This document shows, piece by piece, positions 47,478-59,400 of a stretch of DNA of 64,000 nucleotides. The DNA lies in NCBI GenBank assembly GCA_035771165.1, contig JAWNZC010000291.1:1137001-1201000 (forward strand), given 5' to 3'. Position numbers and translations under genes: made by a program. The stretch's first letter is position 1, and every line of letters starts with the position of its first letter. This DNA is from Paragorgia papillata (lineage: Eukaryota; Cnidaria; Anthozoa; Scleralcyonacea; Coralliidae). The notes below the pieces were generated by a model. That model worked only from the letters and a program-made list of their open reading frames with translations. It did no database searches and was not told the origin of the DNA.

Positions 47478-49103
47478 TTAGGACTCTTTTTTGTTCCAAA
47501 TCTTTCGCTTGTTCGACAAGTAGACGGAAAGTCCAACCGTTCTTGCTACAGCCGAGATTTTCCTCGCCGCCTCGGATCTCAGACCAATGCGCTCGGAAAT
47601 CGGCGACATAACACCGGCACTACGATCCTCTCCGACCTCGTCCGCTTCGGGCTCGTACTTCGGGAGCACGAGTCCTTTACGATAAGATGATAGTCCCGAC
47701 TGCTGCTCGGCTCGAAGGGCCAGGAGACTTCGTAAAGAGTTCGGAGATTGGTCGTCGACCGAGGATTTCCACTGTAAATAAGCATAGTAAGTTGAATTGC
47801 TTTTTGTCGAATTATTCTCAAAATCTCTCGTGGGTGATTCTTGGAAACGAGAAACAACGCTGTGACTACTTCGGACGTTACTCCTTGGTACCTCCTGACG
47901 GTCACGGGAATTATTTAAAGACGGTACGATACACCTGGGACGTGTGTTATTGGCTGGAGAAATACTCCTTGATCCCGGATTGGTCGAGTGACAAGACATT
48001 GGACTCTTCGACCTTCTTTCACTGGTGGTTTCGCTCCCCGAGCCATCAAGTATTAACCACAGCAAACGGTCTTGTCCGTTGGTAGGAGAATGGCTCTTTT
48101 CACGCGAATTTTTTACACAGTTATCATCTTTGCTATCCCTGCTAGGAAAATCTGACTTTTTTAACTCAGAGTCCTCGACAAGTATAGTAACTTTATCTGC
48201 AACACGGCGATTCGTGTTTTTTCTTGTCCCTTTGACGTTTTCGATTTCGAGTTTTCCGGCATCCATAGGAGCACTTCTCCGAATGTTTTGGCTTTTCTGC
48301 GAATACCAAACCTCACTGTGAACTCTCCTAGACTTCAGCAGTCTGTTACATTTTTTATTAGAAGAAATCTTCTTGTTTCCATCCGCAAACATGGTTGCGC
48401 AACCATTCTTTCTCCTAGGGACCGCGTGCTTTCTTCCAACAGCGCTCCCACTGACGCAATTCTTGACGACGGGCGCTGAGGTAACTCGGACATTTTCACG
48501 GCACTCGATGACCAGAAAATCAAGAAAAGGATTCACCTCAATACCTTGCGAAGCTTTCCCCATATTTGATAAAATATCCGCGCATTCCTCAAAACCCATT
48601 TCGATGGCTTTTAGATAAGGCGTTTTGTCCTCTCGGTTTCGTTGGTCAACGCTGAGCGAGAACTTTCGCATGGCGTTTACAAGTAATCGAACCATGATAT
48701 GATTGTTATTCATGACAGCGTACATAAGCGGTGTGTTGCCTTCGAGGTCTTGTGACGTGAGATCGATATCGTGAAGACATTTTTCGAACAGTAGTTCAAC
48801 CAAGTCGAGTTTGTTCGTTCTACACGCCAAACTCAGAACATGTCTGCCTTCCTTATCGCGTAAATTCACGTCGGCGTTGTGTTGTAGAAGTAATTTGACC
48901 ATCGCGATCCTAGTACGGCATTTCTCATCTTCGATCATAAATGCCCGCATCAATGGACTTAGACCTTGTTTGTCAACGAAATTGACATTTGGGGTGTTCT
49001 CGAGAATCATTTTAGTCTGATACAGTCGGCCAGTAGTGATTGCTTCAGTCAAACGAAGCTTCTTGCATTCAGCTTTTTGCTTCGAGTGTCCACCGACTTC
49101 CAT
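47478..49103 (-). CDS. Ankyrin-repeat protein, single exon (ANKRD34-like architecture)
   Basis: From the ATG at 49103 the frame gives 541 aa. The frame is open further up to an ATG at 49232, but residues there (MGLKAFYKALT..) look unrelated, so I prefer 49103 just before MEVGGHSKQK. Residues about 16-190 hold four to five ankyrin repeats, seen as DKQGLSPLMRAF, VKLLLQHNADVNLRDKEGR, LACRTNKLDLVELL, DLEGNTPLMYAVMNNNH and DKTPYLKAIEMGF. The rest is a long low-complexity, basic, Ser/Asn/Arg-rich tail with SPTRDF, SRSISP and similar likely phosphorylation motifs. An N-terminal ankyrin block plus a disordered tail at about 500-540 aa recalls ANKRD34, but the tail is too diverged for me to assign it. 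No catalytic domain. Confidence 0.85.
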   Translation of the reverse strand: MEVGGHSKQKAECKKLRLTEAITTGRLYQTKMILENTPNVNFVDKQGLSPLMRAFMIEDEKCRTRIAMVKLLLQHNADVNLRDKEGRHVLSLACRTNKLDLVELLFEKCLHDIDLTSQDLEGNTPLMYAVMNNNHIMVRLLVNAMRKFSLSVDQRNREDKTPYLKAIEMGFEECADILSNMGKASQGIEVNPFLDFLVIECRENVRVTSAPVVKNCVSGSAVGRKHAVPRRKNGCATMFADGNKKISSNKKCNRLLKSRRVHSEVWYSQKSQNIRRSAPMDAGKLEIENVKGTRKNTNRRVADKVTILVEDSELKKSDFPSRDSKDDNCVKNSREKSHSPTNGQDRLLWLILDGSGSETTSERRSKSPMSCHSTNPGSRSISPANNTRPRCIVPSLNNSRDRQEVPRSNVRSSHSVVSRFQESPTRDFENNSTKSNSTYYAYLQWKSSVDDQSPNSLRSLLALRAEQQSGLSSYRKGLVLPKYEPEADEVGEDRSAGVMSPISERIGLRSEAARKISAVARTVGLSVYLSNKRKIWNKKES

Positions 49104-51207
49104 CGTCGCGCCTCGGGTAAAAACAGAACAGTTCACCCAAACTAACACACGGCTATAGCAACTGAGTCGATTTATGGCATACCTGACAGCTTTTGGTTCA
49201 GTTAATGCCTTGTAAAATGCTTTTAGACCCAAGGACCAATATCTTCTTAATGTTATCGCCGGTTGCTATGTACGCAGTCGACTTCCCAACGCAAACAATC
49301 CATTGTACAAGAGTACAAGTTAGAGACGCCGTGAAAAAACTTTGGTAAACAAAGTGTCAAAGTCGAAATCTCGTATTCGGCGAAACGCAGACTTTGATAG
49401 AACTAAGGAAAAGCGCCAAAATACAGTTACTTTCTCATTCAGAGCGAGAATATCGTTCTCACTGTCTCGCTTTAAAAGCCGTGGTGCGCTTTTTAAAAGA
49501 AATACATGACCTACAGCATTCTTTTAGTAATATAATACCAGACATTTAACACCAAGGCCAACACTTTGACAATCGGAACATGAGAAGGTCAATACTTAAT
49601 GATATCTAAGAGGACTAAGACCAACTCTTCGGTAACTATTAAAGGTTCGCCAGTAATCTAAAATCTTCGTTGAAGGGTGATATTAAACTCCATTTTCCGT
49701 GAGTTAATTTAAGTTGAAGTTAGGATATTTGCTTTGGAATTATAGGATTTAGTGGCTAAAGGTGTTAACGATGTCAGCGCCATAACTCCAGACGACGTCA
49801 ACGCTAATCTGCTTAACTGATTTTTTTGGTAATTAAGGTATATAATAAAACGCGTTTTAGCGTTTATATATATTGTATATAGGTCTGAGTAAACGGTACT
49901 GTCACGGCCCCACAATCTAGGATCGACTATATATTTCATAACTAAGATGAAATACTATGTAAATATAGTGTTTTCAGTTTGAAGTTGTTAAAGCTTTAGT
50001 TGTTTTTGCTGTACAAGCTGTCCTATTAAGTAGTTCACCTTTTCATTCGCATCGTTGTTGTTGGAACGACTTATCTTTTTACTCTGTCTAACGCCATACG
50101 ATTTTACTCGTCAAGGGGAGACGTCTGGGAAAGCTATGCGTGAAAAGGTTAAACACAGAAAAATCTGAGCTCCAGAAGGGACTCAAACACAAAATATTAG
50201 CGAGGTTCAGATCACACTTCCACTACTGCTACTGCTACTGTAGTTAAGCTGATGTAAATGTTCATTTTTTCGTTCTGTAGTCGTAGTTGGTTTTAATCTT
50301 AGTATCGTAAAACGCTTTCTTTTTGCACTAGATTTGAGACCTGCGGCCATTACTGAACGTAAAAACAATATTTGACATGCTCAATTATATTTACGGTAAC
50401 GGTAGCGGGAAGTGTGATCTGAACCTCGCTATCTTCCGACGAGTACTAACTCACTGGACGCTCGAGTTTCAGTGGCTGAATGGTTAGAGTGTCCGGCTAG
50501 TACTCGTAAGGTTGTGGGTTCGAGTCTCGTCTGGAGTTCAGAGTTTTTTCTGAGTATTAACAACTTACGACAGTTTGTACAGAAACAACAACACTGAAAC
50601 GAACCCTTTACTGGCCACAGCTGCCTCTTGGCAACTTATCAGTTATTTTTACTAGGGGAGAGCTCCCGAAAACCTGGCGTCCTGGCCAATAAAGGGCTAA
50701 GACGAAGTTTTGAAAGTAGTTCTATATTCGATGCGATCTCTCCATCGATGGTCAGCTATATATAATAGTAGCGATCCATACTTGGTCAGCACATAGCACG
50801 AAAAAGACGAGTTTACTTTATCTTATATAGCTCTTTCTTGCAATTTTCAAGTCTCGTGAATGTATTTCACTCTGGCTGACCAAAGCGCCAGACAATTTCA
50901 CTCGTCACACAGAGTATCCAGCGACGCGGAAAAAGAGTTAAAGCAATGAAATAAGCCAGATGACAAGGTTTCATCGACAAATTCGGAGTAGTTAGAGAAA
51001 TCTAAGCTTTTTAAATTTGCGTTTTATTAAATACAATCTGTTTTCTTTTATATTAACTTATGCGTCTATGTCCACGAATAGCAAAAAGACTAGATAGGAA
51101 TTAAACTGATCACATGTAGCGTTTCTAGCCCGCTGATTGACTCCGTCGTATTTTACTGTGAGTGTCAAGTGATGGTCCAAGTTTCACTTTCCCGCGCTCA
51201 ACAGAAA
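49104..51207. other. Intergenic stretch upstream of the ankyrin gene
   Basis: Ankyrin gene promoter at the left. Three dispersed CTAACGCCA repeats lie at 50070-50155, 50610-50700 and 50870-50940. A CACACTTCC.CTACTGCTACTG stretch (50210) and its inverted partner GGGAAGTGTGATCTGAACCT (50406) form a foldback. Confidence 0.55.
50468..50542 (+). other. tRNA-like segment, probably SINE-derived
   Basis: A box GTGGCTGAATGGTTAGAG, a loop-like CTAGTACTCG, and B box GGGTTCGAGTCTC. The acceptor arms do not pair well, so I do not call it a functional tRNA. Confidence 0.4.
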
Positions 51208-51212
51208 TCAAG

Positions 51213-51269
51213 ATGTCACTGATTTACAATCCCTCTCAATCTCCGCTGACCATCCGTACTTCTGTGCAG
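51213..51269 (+). other. Unassigned candidate exon (either strand)
   Basis: Plus strand: an ATG-started 19-codon open stretch ending at CAG|GTTTCT, followed at 51856-51883 by a second phase-compatible piece (CAG acceptor, GTAATT donor). Minus strand: 51261-51208 reads 17 codons then TGA after a CACAG acceptor, in the phase needed to follow the last called RIMBP-like exon. Neither matches a family I know. Confidence 0.2.
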
Positions 51270-51351
51270 GTTTCTAGTATCTATTTTATGTTTTTATATC
51301 TTTTGAAACTGTTATTGTGAGCTTTTGTGCAATTTCAGGGTAATTTAGTTC

Positions 51352-51778
51352 CTTAAAGGGCATTGGCAAAAATTAAGTTTATGTAATTTGAAAGAACTCA
51401 TAAAATTGTAATAGAAGATCCTTTACAAGTTTTTCGTATCTTTCTTCGTTTTCAAGATATTTCAATTTGTTTAATATGTAAATGAATGGTCTCTGACGTC
51501 ATGAGCAGGGCACAGTATATTCACACGTAGAAAAATCAGTTATATCTCTAAATTAGTTCAACGAAATCATTTGAAACTGTGCACATAAAAACGCCTTGTG
51601 ACACTGAACATTTCAACCCTGCTCATGACGTCAGAGCCCATCTCATTTACATATTAAACAAATTGAAATATCTTGAAAACGAAGAAAGATATGAAAAAAT
51701 TGTAAAAGATCTTCTATTACAATTTTACGCGTTCTTTCAAATTAAACAAACTTAATTTTTATTGCCAATACCCTTTAA
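51352..51778. mobile_element. Long-TIR element TTAAAGGGSATTGGCA, copy 2
   Basis: Complete copy with ends TTAAAGGGCATTGGCAAAAA and TTGCCAATACCCTTTAA. The arms hold GAAATATCTTGAAAACGAAG and GACGTCAGAG as in 37490-37945. Confidence 0.88.
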
Positions 51779-51883
51779 TTCTTTGAATGTTCTGCTCCTG
51801 TCAAAGTTTTGTTCCTATTTGAATGTTTGAAAATTTTGCTCCTTGCTAAAAACAGCGCGACAAAGTGCCTTTACAAATGTCAG

Positions 51884-52935
51884 GTAATTCCTAATTTAGT
51901 CTTTTTACTAAGTAAGATATGTACAAAATTTGGGAATTTGTTACGAAAGGTTGTATGATGTATGTGTATTAAAAATAGCAGAGTTTGCAGTAAAAAATGG
52001 TGTAGTAAGGTCAATACAAGTATATTTAAAATATTTACAGATTCCTATCAATATATTATTATTTACCTATTTGGTGCTAACGAAGGCTGTGTGTGTGCAT
52101 GTGGGATTTTTCTTCGCGTGCTGAGTAGTACGTTTGTGGAACTTTAGACCCCGTTTACACGGTACTGGACGAATTCGGAATCGGTCTCGAATTCGTCGGG
52201 TACCGTGTAAACGTAGCCTCATACACCACTTTCATAATGGTGATTGTGTGCATCTTAATAAGCCTTTCTATAGCCTCGTTTGTGTGTCTGTAATTCAAAA
52301 GAATCTTTGCTTCATAACGAGGCCAGAGAGGCTAATTTAGACGCACATAAAAGAATATTTAAAGCGGTTGCTATTATGAAAGTGGTCAATAGTACGAAGT
52401 AGAACTCGGCTGCCATTCGTGGCAAATGAAATCCCGCGAGGATTTACACGAACTAGACGAAGCCAGTCGGAACATGTCGGGCTTCCTGGTGGTTGACGAA
52501 CTGAACTCGACGAGGCAACGACGCATAACCGTTCGACGAATGAGCCGACGACGACTGTGAACCGAATAAAGATGATATACGTGTAAAACGAAAGACGACG
52601 GAGATGATTTAGATGAAATGAAAGACGAGTACGAAAAAAAGAGAAAATATTAAATAGAGAGGAGAGGAAAGGACAAGAGAAAAAACATATTATACTCAGA
52701 CTATTTTCGCTCTTGATTTAACCGAAGGTAAATGACTATTCACAGAGACGAAGAAAGTCGGAGCAACTGACTGACTCACCGACCTTTATATAGATATGAT
52801 ATTTTCTTTTAATTTTGATATTTTTTTCCAACTAGCTGATAATTTAAGCTGATAATTTAACTTATAATCTTAGACATTCAGATTGTTCTTTTAAGATAAA
52901 ATATGCAAGAACAAATGCTCTAAAATTTTCATATT
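51884..52935. other. Mostly repeat-derived intergenic DNA
   Basis: 52145-52220 has inverted words (CCCCGTTTACACGGTACTGG / GGGTACCGTGTAAACG). 52205-52395 is a diverged relative of the 11897-12077 TIR family. 52400-52620 is rich in GACGA words. No gene seen. Confidence 0.5.
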
Positions 52936-52939
52936 TTTT

Positions 52940-53212
52940 CAGAGTAGTAAAGAATGCTCTACCTCTGCTATTGAGAAAATCGAACACGATTAGAGAGTTT
53001 AGGTTGGGACTGGAATCCTATTTATTTCCAACTGACACTACGTCAAACTTTTCCTAATATAATTTTATTGTATATATTGTATATTGGATTGATAATTGTA
53101 ATATTTGTATGCATATTCTTTGGTAACCCCTCATTAAGGGAAGAAATTCCTGTTTAGGGTTTCCATCAGTTTTATATTGTATATGCTGTTAAACAATTAA
53201 TAATAATAATAA
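52940..53212 (+). mobile_element. LINE 3' end with (AAT)n tail
   Basis: Translation of 52940-53058 gives a VVKNALPLLLRKSNTIREF, then RLGLESYLF-type stretch ending in a stop, the standard C-terminus of non-LTR retrotransposon ORF2 (W/KN.LP..LR.S.....F...L..YLF). It is followed by about 140 bp of 3' UTR and an AATAATAATAAT tail. 5'-truncated, as usual for LINEs. Confidence 0.75.
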
Positions 53213-53421
53213 CTACTGATTATGTTATAAAAACTAACTATGGAGAAATGTGGGAGAGGACGAGGAAGAAAACAGAAAAGAAATACAAGAAAAGAAAGGA
53301 AGGAGGGAGAGAAAGAGAGAGAAAATAAGAAACTAAGAGTGTGGGAATTAAAATAGCAAGAGAAAAATAGGAAAAAGGAAAGGAAAGAAAAAAAGATGAG
53401 GAAAGTGATAGAAACGATTAC

Positions 53422-56400
53422 CTTCAAAGATTTCCGTTTGCAGGCTTTTAAAAAACTAGATGGTACAAGTCCTTTTTCGCCGTTAATATCGGCCTCGTAA
53501 AACCCGTCTGATCTCTAAATAACGATAGATGGTGGTAGAAAAATAAGGAATTTGTATTTTAAATAAGTAATTCATTTAAATATACATACCATAGGACCAT
53601 ACACTCGAATGATTTGTCCTTTTTTAAAACTCAGCTCGTGATTAGGAAGATTATTTGGAGATTGTGTTGATGGATCGTAGTCGTATATGGCAACCATGAC
53701 CTAAGGATATGATAACACAAGTGGTTCATTGAGAGAATAGTTAGGTGGTATAATGATATTTCATCACCATATTACACCACACCACACTACACAATATCAT
53801 GTCACATACCATACCACACCACACCTCACCATACCATGCCACACCTCGCCATACCATGCCACACCTCGCCATACCATACCTCGCCATACCATGCCACACC
53901 TCTCCATACCATACCACACCATGCCACACCATATCATCATCACAGCACACCATACCATACAATACCACACCACACCACATCACAGCACACCATACCACAT
54001 CACAGCACACCATACCATACCACATCACACCATACCACATCACAGCACACCATACCACATCACAGCACACCATACCACATCACAGCACACCATACCACGT
54101 CACAGCATACCATACGACAGCACACCTACCACACCACATCATACTACACTACACCATACCACAGCACACCATACCACACCACATCATACTACACTACACC
54201 ATACCACAGCACACCATACCACATCACAGCACACCATACCACATCACATCACACCATACCACATCACAGCACACCACACCATACTACACTACACTACACC
54301 ATACCGGAACACCACCACACACCAACAGCACAATGTACTACGTTACAGAATCCCAACAGCGAAGTTCTCTCAATATCTTTAATATTATCAATGTTATTTA
54401 TCGTTTATTGTTACAACTAAATTCAATCTCACCTTGGCTTTACGTAAGCTCGAAGAAGACGTGTTTGACAAAAGAGAAACGTTTGAACCACGGAAATCTT
54501 TATCTTTTGCAAGCTTAACGCAAAATAATAATCATACATTATAAAAATAATAAAATAAAATGACGAACCACACAGAAAAAGCCCCAGCTTTGAAAACCTT
54601 TTTGATAGAACAGTTACGTTATTCTTTGTAAGTAAATTGTAACTAATTTTACCTCTTTATGTTTCATCGAGTTTGGATGTCGGGCAGCAACGGCAATTTC
54701 CTCGATAAAGTTCGAAGGAACCAAACCTTGATTTCCACCAACCTATAAAAGAAAACGATTTCAAAAAAATATCACTGAATATTAAAAGACGGCTATCAAG
54801 ATTAAAGATTTCTCAAAGAAGAATTCAAGAAATCCCAAGAACATCCTTAAAAAAAATGGTTTAAGAAATAGAGAAGCTTTCAAATTTTTGAACCAGGAAA
54901 ACTTTTTTGATTTTCAAATCAGATAAACGCGTTTTATGGATCTCAACATTTATGGAAAACAAAATTAAAGTAAATGGTTTGAACCTAGGAGTATTAGAAC
55001 ATGTTTGTGAAAGTTGCTCGTCTAGGTTAGAGTAGTCTTGAGAAAGACTGTTTGTGGTGGTAGTGAGTGACGTTTCGACGGCCTCAGCGGCGGTCATCTT
55101 CAGAGTCAAGTGAAAGGTTTCGGTCAGGTTCCCCTATATTTGTGTCTGGTTCATTATGTCACGAGTGTGGTATGTGTGGAATCTGTGATGGGTGTTGTCA
55201 GGCAGAGTTGGAAAAAAGCTGCGGGTATGCGGGTACCACCCGGAGGAAGGTTTACTTTAGTGAGGAAGGTTTAAAGTGAAAACACGTGAAACAACACATT
55301 CGGTAATCTGAGAACGTTACAATTGATCAAGCAAGGTGTCGAGAAGAAATGCGATTTGCAGCAAAACATTGGCTAACCAACAATTATGCAGCACTGGCAA
55401 TGGCAGCAGTTACATGCGTGAGAAATGTACGCTGATGTCTGCTGTGATGTCTGTATCTTCGCAGCAGTCGAGGGTAGTTAGGAAAAGCTAGAAAACCAAG
55501 GTACTGTAAAAGTCACGCAGTATTTATGAACGTTGCAAAACACAAAATTCTCGCTATATATTTTGAGGAAGGTTATCTAAACTTAAAAACCCATCCGGAG
55601 GAAGGTTGAATACTTTTTCCAACTCTGTTGTCAGGGAGATGGGTGTTGTTCGTGGGTGGTGCTATCGATATTTGTTTGTTGTCTTGAAAACAAAAACGAA
55701 AACAGACCTGTCCCAAATAGAATCCATCAGGTCTTGATGCATCGAGAATACGGAGTATATCACCTTCTTGAAATTCCAATTCATACGTTGGGTTAGGATT
55801 CGGGGAATTTTTAATCGGGTCGTAACTGTACAAGGCCACGAACTGTAACACAAACAAACATCATATACATAAGGTCACTTTGCCTAAGTTAACGGTGGTG
55901 AAGTTATTACTATTATTATTATTATTCTTTATTTAAGGAGGATAAGTTTTTCAGCAGAGCTGGTGGGGTCCTCCATTTACAGCTAAGACCTATAGGTGTT
56001 GATTTTACGCAGGGAGGAAAACCGGAGAACCCGGCGAAAACCCCTCGAAGCACAGGAAAGACCAACTAAACTCTACTCACATGAGTCCCCACCCCGAGAA
56101 TGGGACTATTCCCAGACGGTCACCCATCCAAGTACTAACCCCGTCTAACCGGGCTTAACTACTGGTGAGAGGCAGCGCGCTAATAGCACACACCACCCGT
56201 GCTCGCCACCCGTGCTCGCCACCCGTGCTCGCCACCCGTGCTCGCCACCCGTGCTCCCCCACCCGTGCTCCCCCACCCGTGCTCCCCCACCCGTGCTCCC
56301 CCACCCGTGCTCCCTTACTGCATGAAATTAACAAACACAAACTTTAGACTTACAGTTTTATAAGGTGTACCATCGTCCGCAGTGGAAACTTCCTATAAAT

Positions 56401-59400
56401 GTGCAAAAAAATTTTTTGACGTATGGAGATTTTTGGTTTACGACCAATCTCGTTCCCAGATCCCACGTTCCCCACCCGGGAAACGAGAGACTCTGGGATA
56501 ATCCGTTTCACATCGATATTTCATTGGCTCATCCCGCCCGCTGGGTAAGGGGAACGTGGACTCTTGGAACGAGATTGGTTTAGGACATTCATCACATCAC
56601 ATTCCATCCCATAAGTGTACGAGTTTACGAAATGCAGTGGTTCAGACTAAGATAAGGGTTATGGAAGCACAGGAGAGATCAACTAAACTCTACTCACATG
56701 GTCCAAGCTCGAGAACGAGGTTATTCCCAGACGGTCACCCATCCAAGTACTAACCCCGTCTGACCGGGCTTAACTATTGGTGAGAGGCAGCGCGCTAACA
56801 GCACACGCCACCTGTGCTCCCATAATGCGCATTTGATCATATCCACATGTTAATTTGCGCAATAGAAATATTAAATCATTAAATCATTAGTTATGGCCGA
56901 TGCTAAGGAGGGACTCAATCGATTGGTGGTACAATTTTCTTATTCTAATTCGTGTCCGTATCCCTTAGTCCGTAGCTTTCATTCCTTATTCTTGGTCCTG
57001 GACTTGTTCTTGTCCTCGCTCTTCTCCTTGCTCTTGTCCTAATTATCACTATAATCCTTATCCTAACTCTCACCATAACCTTTATTCTGATTACACACAA
57101 AATTGACAACTCAAGGTACAGCCAAAAAGGGTTGTATACCTACCTCTGTCGACACTGAAGTTGTCTCCTGAAATACGAATAACAATACATTAATTAGTAT
57201 AGGTAATCATATGATAGCGAGTACAATTAAGGATTTACACTACAAGTGATATTTGAAAGTTTTGCCAAAATTGCACGAGCCCTTTCACTTTGGGTATTCT
57301 CCGTACTCATTTCAAAATATTTACCTGGAATTTTTAGTTCGTAGTGTACCACAAGTCGTTGGAAATGTGAAAACTTTCCATTGCAGAATTGGTCGCCATT
57401 TTGAATTTATTGTCAACATCGTTCCCAGGGCCTTGGGAGCAGTACAATTAATAAAATAATTGTACTCCTCTCAACCAATCAGAATGTAGTAATTTTGTCA
57501 TATAATAAATACATCAATAATGAATAAGATAAAAACAGAAAATATGTGAATGGTGTAAAGCCAAAACACTTATTGCAAAATTTCTAACGCTTTGAGTGAA
57601 GAATTTTAGACCTCTTGCAATTAGTGTACGTCAACCATACACCAATCCTTACATTTCGAGTACACAATACATGGTCTAATTAATATGGTGGTCAAGAAAA
57701 ACATACCAGCATTACTGCTTCGTTAAAATGTGTTAATGCTTTCTCTGAGCAGAATCCATTTTCAGCCACTGTTTGAATGGAGAGTTCAATAGGTCTGGAA
57801 AGATCAAGGTTCTCAATAAGAGCCTAGAAAAGTAAAATAGATATACTACTCGCAACAAGCAACTTATTTACAGCAATAAATACCACAATCACACAAAAAA
57901 ATTTTATCTGTAAACTCAATACACTCTTTAATACCTTTGCCATGTAAGGACTGTCCACATCTAGCTTTGTTTGGCCATTTGCGAGAATCTATGAAAATAA
58001 TCATTATTTTAAATAAGAACTCTGGCAACAAATCGGCACACTGGTAAATTAACTCTAACATCCAACATCTACAAACCAATATACCAACACCAACACACTA
58101 ACATCTACACACCATCATTAACACACTAACATCAACATACCAGCAACAACACATCAACACCACACCGACATCTACACATTAAAACATCCCTACCTTGTAT
58201 CCTTTGATGAGCTGACCATTATTTCGTCCCATTTCATCAATTTCTGGAGCAACCCAACCAAGAAGTAAGCCATCCTTATTAACACAACGAAGTACACGCA
58301 AGTTTCTTGGCGCGGCAGGAAGACCTGAAAACAAGACGAAAAAAAATAAATCAACCACTTCAAAGATGAGTATTCCATCCCATCCAATCCCATGACATCC
58401 CTTCCCATCCTATATCATCCCATGACATCCCATCCAATCCCGTGACATCCCATCTCATCCCATTCCATCCTATCTCATCCCGTGACACCCCATCCCATCC
58501 CGTGACATCCCATCTCACCCCATTCCATTCTATCTCATCCCGTGAGATCCCATCCGCAACATCCCATCCCACAACATCCCATCCCATCTCATGCCGTGAC
58601 ACCCCATCCCATCCCGTGACATCCCATCTCATCCCATTCCATCCTATCTCATCCTATAACATCCCATCCCATCCCGTAACATCCCATCTTATCTCATCCC
58701 ATCTCCTTCCTTCATGTCTGAGTAGTCTGACCTGGCTGTATGATCAATGACTTGTTTCCATTCGTCGCTCTACCATCGCCTACAGCTGGATGGTTTCGTG
58801 TATTGGGAATATTCTCCACGCTGCTCTGCCTCAGGACATGTTCTGTCGCTCCGTACGAAGTCGTCGATGTAACAGGAAACTCAGCAGTTGACTGCCTTGT
58901 GACCACTGAAGAATGAGGCGTGGGTCCACTGAAGCCATTTACACCAGAAGATCCAAGAACGCCCGGTGTAGGTGCCACTGACGAATGAATAGGCGGGGGT
59001 CCACTGTAGCCATTTACACCAGAAGATCCGAGAACGCCCTGTGTAGTTGTTATAGGGGCCACTGACGAATGAGACGTGAGATGTCCAGTGTAGCCATTTA
59101 CACCAGAAGATCCGAGAACGCCCTGTGTAGTTGCCATAGGGGCCACAGACGAATGAGACGTGAGATGTCCAGTGTAGCCATTCACGCTAGAAGATCCAAG
59201 AACGGCCTGTGTAGTTGCCATAGGGGCTACAGACGAATGAGACGTGAGATGTCCGGTGTAGCCATTCACGACAGAAGATCCAAGGACGGTCTGTGTGGGT
59301 GCCATTGAGGGAGCTAAGACAAAAATATGAATAGTTTCTAATTACACAAAACTAGAATGATACAAAAATTTTCACAGCAAAACGTCTTAACTCTTCCATT

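Noticed and set aside
49104..49232. Upstream ATG of the ankyrin gene at 49232
   Set aside because: The extra 43 residues show no family-like sequence, and the ATG at 49103 directly precedes the domain. It remains possible.
53741..54518. Overlapping His/Thr/Pro/Tyr-rich ORFs up to 239 aa
   Set aside because: Produced by the CCATACCACA satellite in an intron of the RIMBP-like gene, with frames open on several strands at once.
56097..56180. Genuine 5S rRNA gene
   Set aside because: Only the 3' half of 5S is recognisable. The flanks are SINE body and the same chimera recurs at two other sites.
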